Assembly: GCA_002455335.1 (NCBI GenBank)
Contig: DKKP01000157.1
Span: forward strand, 1 to 13,743
Length of the DNA stretch: 13,743 nucleotides
Direction: 5' to 3'
Source: Anaerolineales bacterium UBA6663
GTDB lineage: Bacteria > Chloroflexota > Anaerolineae > Anaerolineales > UBA6663
The translations under genes were made by a program, and so were the position numbers. Each line of letters opens with the position of its first letter. The stretch's first letter is position 1. The notes beneath the pieces are model-generated. The model worked only from the letters and a program-made list of their open reading frames with translations. It was not told the origin of the DNA and ran no database searches. Positions 12,984 through 13,743 of this stretch are shown piece after piece.

Positions 12984-13709
12984 TTAGGACTGGGCGTCTG
13001 CTTCACGCAGGTCGACGAACTTATAGCCGATTCCGCGCTCGGTCAGGATGTACTGCGGATGGGCCGGATCCTCTTCGAGTTTTTGGCGGAGGTAATTGAT
13101 GTACAGCCGCAGGTAGTGGGTTTCTTCGCGGTATTCGTACCCCCAGACCTTGGCGAGCAGTTGATCGTGCGGCACGACCCAGCCCGCGTTCTGTACCAGG
13201 TGATAAAGCAGTCGGAACTCGGTCGGGCGCAGACGCACCGGCTGTCCGTTGAGCGTCACCTCCCGGCGATCGAGGTTGATGCTCAGTCGCTCGTCGACGC
13301 GGATCGTGCTCTTCTCGGCCGGTGCGGGCTGTTCGGTGCGGCGCAAAACGGCGCGGACGCGGCTGACTAGCTCGCGAGGGCTGAAGGGCTTCGTGACGTA
13401 GTCGTCAGCGCCGAGCTCGAGCCCGCGGACGCGGTCATCTTCCTCGCTGCGGGCAGTGAGCATGATCACGGGCGTGCTCGAGATCTCACGGAGCAGGCGC
13501 AGCGTCTCGAACCCGTCCAGCTCGGGCATCGCGACATCGAGCAGGATCAGGTCGGGCAGTGTGTCGCGCGCCTGATTGAGCGCCTGCACGCCGTCGGCGG
13601 CTTCGACCACGTCAAAGCCGTCGTGCTCGAGGTTCATGCGAATGAACCGGATCATCCGGGGCTCGTCGTCGACGACGAGGATGCGGTGACGTTCTTTGTC
13701 GGTGGGCAT
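12984..13709 (-). CDS. OmpR/PhoB-family response regulator (KdpE-like)
   Basis: This 241-residue cytoplasmic two-component transcription factor has a receiver domain at residues 8-125 with the acidic pair Asp14-Asp15, phosphoacceptor Asp58 ([13 protein letters not shown]), Thr85 and Lys107 (TKPFS), all in place. A winged-helix DNA-binding domain covers about 138-234: [19 protein letters not shown], then [19 protein letters not shown] and RGIGYKF. The HYLRLYI...LRQKLEEDP pattern is closest to the KdpE branch, whose Escherichia coli member controls potassium transport. That target is not shown here. No histidine kinase gene is in the window; it may lie to the right, upstream of this gene. The ATG at 13707-13709 has no strong ribosome binding site. 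Confidence 0.94.
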   Translation of the reverse strand: MPTDKERHRILVVDDEPRMIRFIRMNLEHDGFDVVEAADGVQALNQARDTLPDLILLDVAMPELDGFETLRLLREISSTPVIMLTARSEEDDRVRGLELGADDYVTKPFSPRELVSRVRAVLRRTEQPAPAEKSTIRVDERLSINLDRREVTLNGQPVRLRPTEFRLLYHLVQNAGWVVPHDQLLAKVWGYEYREETHYLRLYINYLRQKLEEDPAHPQYILTERGIGYKFVDLREADAQS

Positions 13710-13743
13710 GGTCTATCAATCGGCGACGAATGACGAAGGCGGA

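Overview
The window looks like chromosomal DNA from a high-GC member of the Chloroflexota (inference). The clues are a cluster of COG4671-type glycosyltransferase and DUF5667-like genes, several secreted or membrane proteins with Thr/Pro (TPT-type) linkers, and a polX gene beside a CAP-domain lipoprotein. No rRNA, tRNA, CRISPR array, insertion sequence, phage gene or plasmid gene is visible. Almost all genes belong to recognisable housekeeping or signalling families.

Left part (1-2736). The 5' end of uvrB runs off the left edge on the minus strand. Next on the same strand are a short membrane-anchored protein with a DUF5667-like segment and a very acidic Asp/Ser tail, and a MurG-like glycosyltransferase that stops just after its Gly-rich loop. 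A small one-helix membrane protein is divergent from these. It is followed by two strong hairpins that separate it from the convergent PHP gene.

Middle part (2737-8514). A minus-strand pair encodes an alkyltransferase-like DNA-damage sensor (Trp in place of the reactive Cys) and a CehA/McbA-type PHP metallohydrolase. Divergent from this pair is a tight plus-strand operon: CAP-domain lipoprotein, PolX DNA polymerase/PHP with an unusual basic tail, and a cyclic-nucleotide-binding PP2C-type (RsbU/SpoIIE) phosphatase. Both start genes of this divergent pair have a good -10 box very close to the start codon and no Shine-Dalgarno sequence, which suggests leaderless or near-leaderless mRNAs.

Right part (8515-13743). 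Plus-strand genes encode a membrane-anchored SH3-like protein, a DUF971 protein and an S9 (prolyl oligopeptidase family) peptidase. They end at a strong bidirectional terminator. Facing them on the minus strand are a KdpE/OmpR-type response regulator and a membrane-anchored SPFH (band 7) protein.

A repair theme recurs (UvrB, the ATL protein, PolX), and in other bacteria ATL proteins hand lesions to the UvrABC pathway. I did not find a clear new multi-gene system. The most useful oddities are the truncated glycosyltransferase fused to what looks like a TPR remnant, the basic tail on PolX, and the structured divergent promoter region at 4213-4341.
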